A DNA stretch of 7,377 bases from an uncultured Spirochaetaceae bacterium (GTDB lineage Bacteria; Spirochaetota; Spirochaetia; Treponematales; Treponemataceae). Location of the stretch: assembly GCA_902796985.1 (NCBI GenBank), contig CADBRC010000344.1, positions 1-7,377 on the forward strand, in the 5' to 3' direction. Below the pieces are notes generated by a model. The model was given only the letters and a program-made list of their open reading frames with translations. It ran no database searches and was not told where the DNA came from. Of the stretch, positions 5,524 through 7,377 are shown in pieces. Each line of letters begins with the position of its first letter. The stretch's first letter is position 1. The translations under genes were made by a program, and so were the position numbers.

Positions 5524-5554
5524 AAAAAAAGACCGGCACAGCCGGTCTTTTTTT
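5524..5554. terminator. Strong symmetrical bidirectional Rho-independent terminator
   Basis: Seven A, then GACCGGC (5531-5537), loop ACA, GCCGGTC (5541-5547), then seven T (5548-5554). The 7-bp GC-rich stem has a T7 tract on each strand. It sits between two convergent genes ending at 5501 (+) and 5580 (-), so it should terminate both. Confidence 0.95.
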
Positions 5555-5579
5555 GTGCCGGGGCGCATGCCCTGTTCCG

Positions 5580-7130
5580 TTACTTCACCTGATAGACCCA
5601 GAGGCCCTCGTAGTGGTGGCCGTCTTTGGAACCGAAGACGCTGACAGACGTGAATGCTGCTTTCTGGTCCTTCGGCATGAGATCCTGACCCAGCGTGTAA
5701 TCTCCGGCAAAGTTTCCGTTGCCGCCTTTCGTGAGCTTCTTGAGCTCGCCGCCGTTGGCTGACACGGCGACGGCCTTGTAATCGCCTGTGGCGACTTCGA
5801 AGTGAACGGCATCGCCGTTTTTGAGCGTACCTGCGACAGGGGAAACCAGCGCAGTGTTCTGGCAGAGGGTGTACTCCGTGTAGGCGGTCGGATACTTGAT
5901 TATGTTGCCGCCAAATCCCGTGTACACGCCGTCGCTGCGTATGTCAAAGCGGAGGACTTCCTCCATGGAGGCCGCCGAGAGCTTGAGCGCGCGGAAGACC
6001 TTTTTGACGTTCTCGTTGCGGGTCTCGTCAAACAAATCCTCCTTGAGGTAGTAGCGCCTGTTGTGGGCAACCTTGAAGTAGGAGTCAGTCAGGCTCTTGA
6101 GCTCATCCTTCGTGATTGCGCCGGAGGAAGCGAGCTTCTTTGCCTTCGGCAGGATGCTGCCGTCGAAGTCAGACTCGGAGAAGAACCAGGGGTAGGTCTC
6201 TTCGTCGGAATGGCAGGCGTAGACAAAGGCCTGGTACTCTTTGGCCGTCGGGACGTCAAACGAAATGGAGAGCTTGTTGCCCGTGCGGCTGATCCAGGTG
6301 GCGTTGTCGGCCTTTACCATCGTAACCTTCTCGCAGATTCCGCCCAGAACGGAGACGCTGGGGCTCGCGAGCTTAAAGTCGTAGGTGACGGGGCCGGAGA
6401 TGGTCGTCCGGTAGTCCGGCACGTTTCCGTCAAAGCTGAAGCCGTACTGGAAGAACACGCCGGGGACATAGGGCTCCGTCTTGAACTGCTCCTTGCTGAT
6501 GAGCCTGGAGCTGTCAACATACTGGTGCGATGAGTCTTCCGGCAGGTGGGAATAGAGGAACTGTTCCGGGCTGAGGAAGAGCCACTGGGTGGAGTAGCGT
6601 TTGATGAAGGTTCTCTGCTCCAGTGAGCCGCAGTCCAGCGTTACGTCCACGAGTTTCCAGCTGCTGCCGATTTTGACTGCGTTCCAGACGTGGTTGGGGT
6701 CATCGGGGATGGAGTCTCCGTAGCCGAATCCCTTGAACCAGCCCTTGATGGTCACGCTTTCTACACCCGCGAGGGAGCACATCTTGTTGAAGAGGTCCAC
6801 ATAGCCGGGAGCGAGGGCCTTCTTGCCCTTCAGGACGGACTCCCAGTCCTGCTTCTTGACCTTACCCGAGAAGTACATCTCAGCGTCGTAGGCGATGTTG
6901 TCGCAGATCCAGTCGTGGATGACCCTGACCTTCAGGCTGTCATCGGCAAGTCCTTCTGTCAGGTTCGTGACCAGGGCCTGTACGTTTTTCTTGGGGGCCT
7001 GGGCGACGCTCGCGCTTATGTCGGAGGGGACGCTTCTGACCCGGGAATTCATCGTTTCCCGGGCAGAGAGGGCGAGCGGGGAAAGTGCCGCCAGAAGCAG
7101 GCACAAAAGAATCTTGTTCGTGTGTTTCAT
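5580..7130 (-). CDS. Exported transglutaminase-like (KY-type) protein lacking the catalytic Cys
   Basis: The gene encodes 516 residues. A Sec signal peptide (MKHTNK, hydrophobic core, cleavage near ALSA|RE at about residue 23) points to the periplasm. Residues about 65-170 match the transglutaminase-like cysteine-protease fold: VRVIHDWICDNIAYDAE, then ALAPGYVDLFNKMC, NHVWNAVKI with H147, and KLVDVTLD with D162. The family normally has Cys-x-Gly-Tyr at the nucleophile. Here it is Ala107-Pro-Gly-Tyr, while His and Asp remain, so classical activity is unlikely. WLFLSPEQFLYSHLPEDS (about 183-200) resembles the segment after the core in kyphoscoliosis-peptidase (KY/hillarin) relatives. The remaining 300 residues appear beta-rich, possibly two Ig-like units flanking a helical stretch (about 325-400). 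The ATG at 7130 has CGGAG 5 bases upstream. It is probably a binding or scaffold protein, which is inference. Confidence 0.88.
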   Translation of the reverse strand: MKHTNKILLCLLLAALSPLALSARETMNSRVRSVPSDISASVAQAPKKNVQALVTNLTEGLADDSLKVRVIHDWICDNIAYDAEMYFSGKVKKQDWESVLKGKKALAPGYVDLFNKMCSLAGVESVTIKGWFKGFGYGDSIPDDPNHVWNAVKIGSSWKLVDVTLDCGSLEQRTFIKRYSTQWLFLSPEQFLYSHLPEDSSHQYVDSSRLISKEQFKTEPYVPGVFFQYGFSFDGNVPDYRTTISGPVTYDFKLASPSVSVLGGICEKVTMVKADNATWISRTGNKLSISFDVPTAKEYQAFVYACHSDEETYPWFFSESDFDGSILPKAKKLASSGAITKDELKSLTDSYFKVAHNRRYYLKEDLFDETRNENVKKVFRALKLSAASMEEVLRFDIRSDGVYTGFGGNIIKYPTAYTEYTLCQNTALVSPVAGTLKNGDAVHFEVATGDYKAVAVSANGGELKKLTKGGNGNFAGDYTLGQDLMPKDQKAAFTSVSVFGSKDGHHYEGLWVYQVK

Positions 7131-7135
7131 TTTGA

Positions 7136-7155
7136 CTCCGAGTTAATATAGTGTA
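7136..7155 (-). promoter_or_regulatory. Shine-Dalgarno and candidate -10 of the transglutaminase-like gene
   Basis: On the - strand, CGGAG (7136-7140) ends 5 bases before the ATG at 7130, a good ribosome binding site that fixes the start. Upstream, the overlapping hexamers TATATT (7145-7150) and TACACT (7150-7155) are possible -10 boxes. No -35 with a convincing match is found at 16-18 bp from either, so the promoter may be activator-dependent or lie elsewhere. Confidence 0.55.
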
Positions 7156-7170
7156 CTGAGCCAGTTGCAG

Positions 7171-7186
7171 AAGTCCTGCTGGACTT
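7171..7186. repeat. Perfect 6-bp inverted repeat upstream of the transglutaminase-like gene
   Basis: AAGTCC (7171-7176) and GGACTT (7181-7186) flank TGCT. The element covers the place where the -35 of the - strand gene would be expected, so it could be an operator. A small hairpin in an RNA is the alternative. There is no direct evidence of function. Confidence 0.4.
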
Positions 7187-7247
7187 TTGAAACCGCCTCT
7201 ACTTACTATAGAAGAAAACAAAGAAAAGCAGAAAAGGTTATAGACAT

Positions 7248-7270
7248 AAAAAAAGACCCTCTGAAGGGCC
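7248..7270 (-). terminator. Rho-independent terminator downstream of the SRP RNA
   Basis: Read on the - strand, GGCCCT (7270-7265), loop TCAG and AGGGTC (7260-7255) form a 6-bp stem with one G-U pair, followed by seven T (7254-7248). It lies about 25 bp beyond the SRP RNA, with no gene between, and would prevent read-through into the transglutaminase-like gene. Confidence 0.75.
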
Positions 7271-7294
7271 GCCGGAATCTTACGGAAAAGAAAA

Positions 7295-7377
7295 GCTCAG
7301 ATAATCCCTGTCACCACCAGAAACTAAATACCGTTGCTTCGTTCCCGATCTGGCGGGGTTTTCTAGCACCAGCGTGC
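7295..7377 (-). ncRNA. ffs: Small bacterial SRP RNA (4.5S RNA), 5' end outside the window
   Basis: On the - strand the sequence shows the SRP Alu-less core: CCCCGCCAG, ATC, G-GGAA-C, GAAGCAACGG. This aligns base for base with the E. coli helix 8 block (CAGGUCCGGAAGGAAGCAGCC): the GGAA tetraloop is at 7345-7342 with the asymmetric internal loop CAG/AGCA. This is the binding site of the Ffh M domain, and the RNA acts in co-translational targeting of membrane and exported proteins. The pair closing the tetraloop is G-C rather than C-G, a compensated swap. The 3' strand runs on to about 7295 (CTGAGC), followed by the T-rich TTTTCTTTT at 7294-7286. The exact 3' end is uncertain, and its partner 5' strand lies beyond the right edge. 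The RNA is estimated at about 100 nt or a little more. Confidence 0.87.

Noticed and set aside
5802..6533. + strand open frame of 243 codons inside the transglutaminase-like gene
   Set aside because: It is antisense to a protein with a signal peptide, Shine-Dalgarno and recognisable domain. There is no independent start signal.
1..7377. CRISPR array, mobile element, phage or defence system
   Set aside because: The only tandem repeats are adjoining 23-bp units without spacers. No transposase, integrase, nuclease, methyltransferase or toxin-like protein is encoded, and no terminal inverted repeats with target duplications are seen.

Overview
The window looks like an ordinary chromosomal stretch of a spirochaete, most likely a GC-rich Treponema or close relative. 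The evidence is the type of the 509-residue helical protein (it resembles the spirochaete family annotated as DUF5312), several lineage-type exported proteins with no familiar name, and short intergenic gaps with compact sigma70-type promoters. No transposase, integrase, phage gene, CRISPR array, restriction system or toxin-antitoxin pair is visible. The assignment to genus is inference.

Layout from left to right: (1) The 3' end of an unrecognised + strand gene (2-295) runs straight into a repeat-rich noncoding patch (293-510) made of three 23-bp tandem repeats, a pair of 31-bp direct repeats separated by a stem-loop, and a small hairpin that can serve as a terminator. (2) A small exported protein lies on the - strand (521-919). 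(3) ilvN, the regulatory subunit of acetolactate synthase, lies on the + strand (1099-1593) behind a strong extended -10 promoter and is flanked by GC-rich spacers sharing a 15-bp repeat. (4) A small unknown protein on the - strand (1675-2121) is divergent from a membrane-anchored or secreted HExxH-type putative zinc metallopeptidase on the + strand (2169-3935). Their two candidate promoters lie on top of one another in a 47-bp gap. (5) The DUF5312-like helical protein (3972-5501) follows with its own promoter filling the 36-bp gap, and ends at a symmetrical bidirectional terminator (5524-5554). (6) A convergent gene on the - strand (5580-7130) encodes an exported transglutaminase-like/KY-type protein in which the catalytic cysteine position is alanine. 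(7) The right edge holds a - strand terminator-like hairpin (7248-7270) and most of a small bacterial SRP RNA (4.5S RNA, ffs), whose 5' end is outside the window.

Nearly every gene seems to be its own transcription unit. The gene products share no obvious pathway: one is branched-chain amino acid biosynthesis, one is protein targeting (SRP RNA), and three carry export signals and presumably act in the envelope or periplasm. The most interesting global pattern is that four of the six visible start codons lie only 6-8 bp after a -10-like hexamer and lack a Shine-Dalgarno sequence. This predicts leaderless or almost leaderless mRNAs. ilvN and the transglutaminase-like gene instead have clear Shine-Dalgarno sequences.
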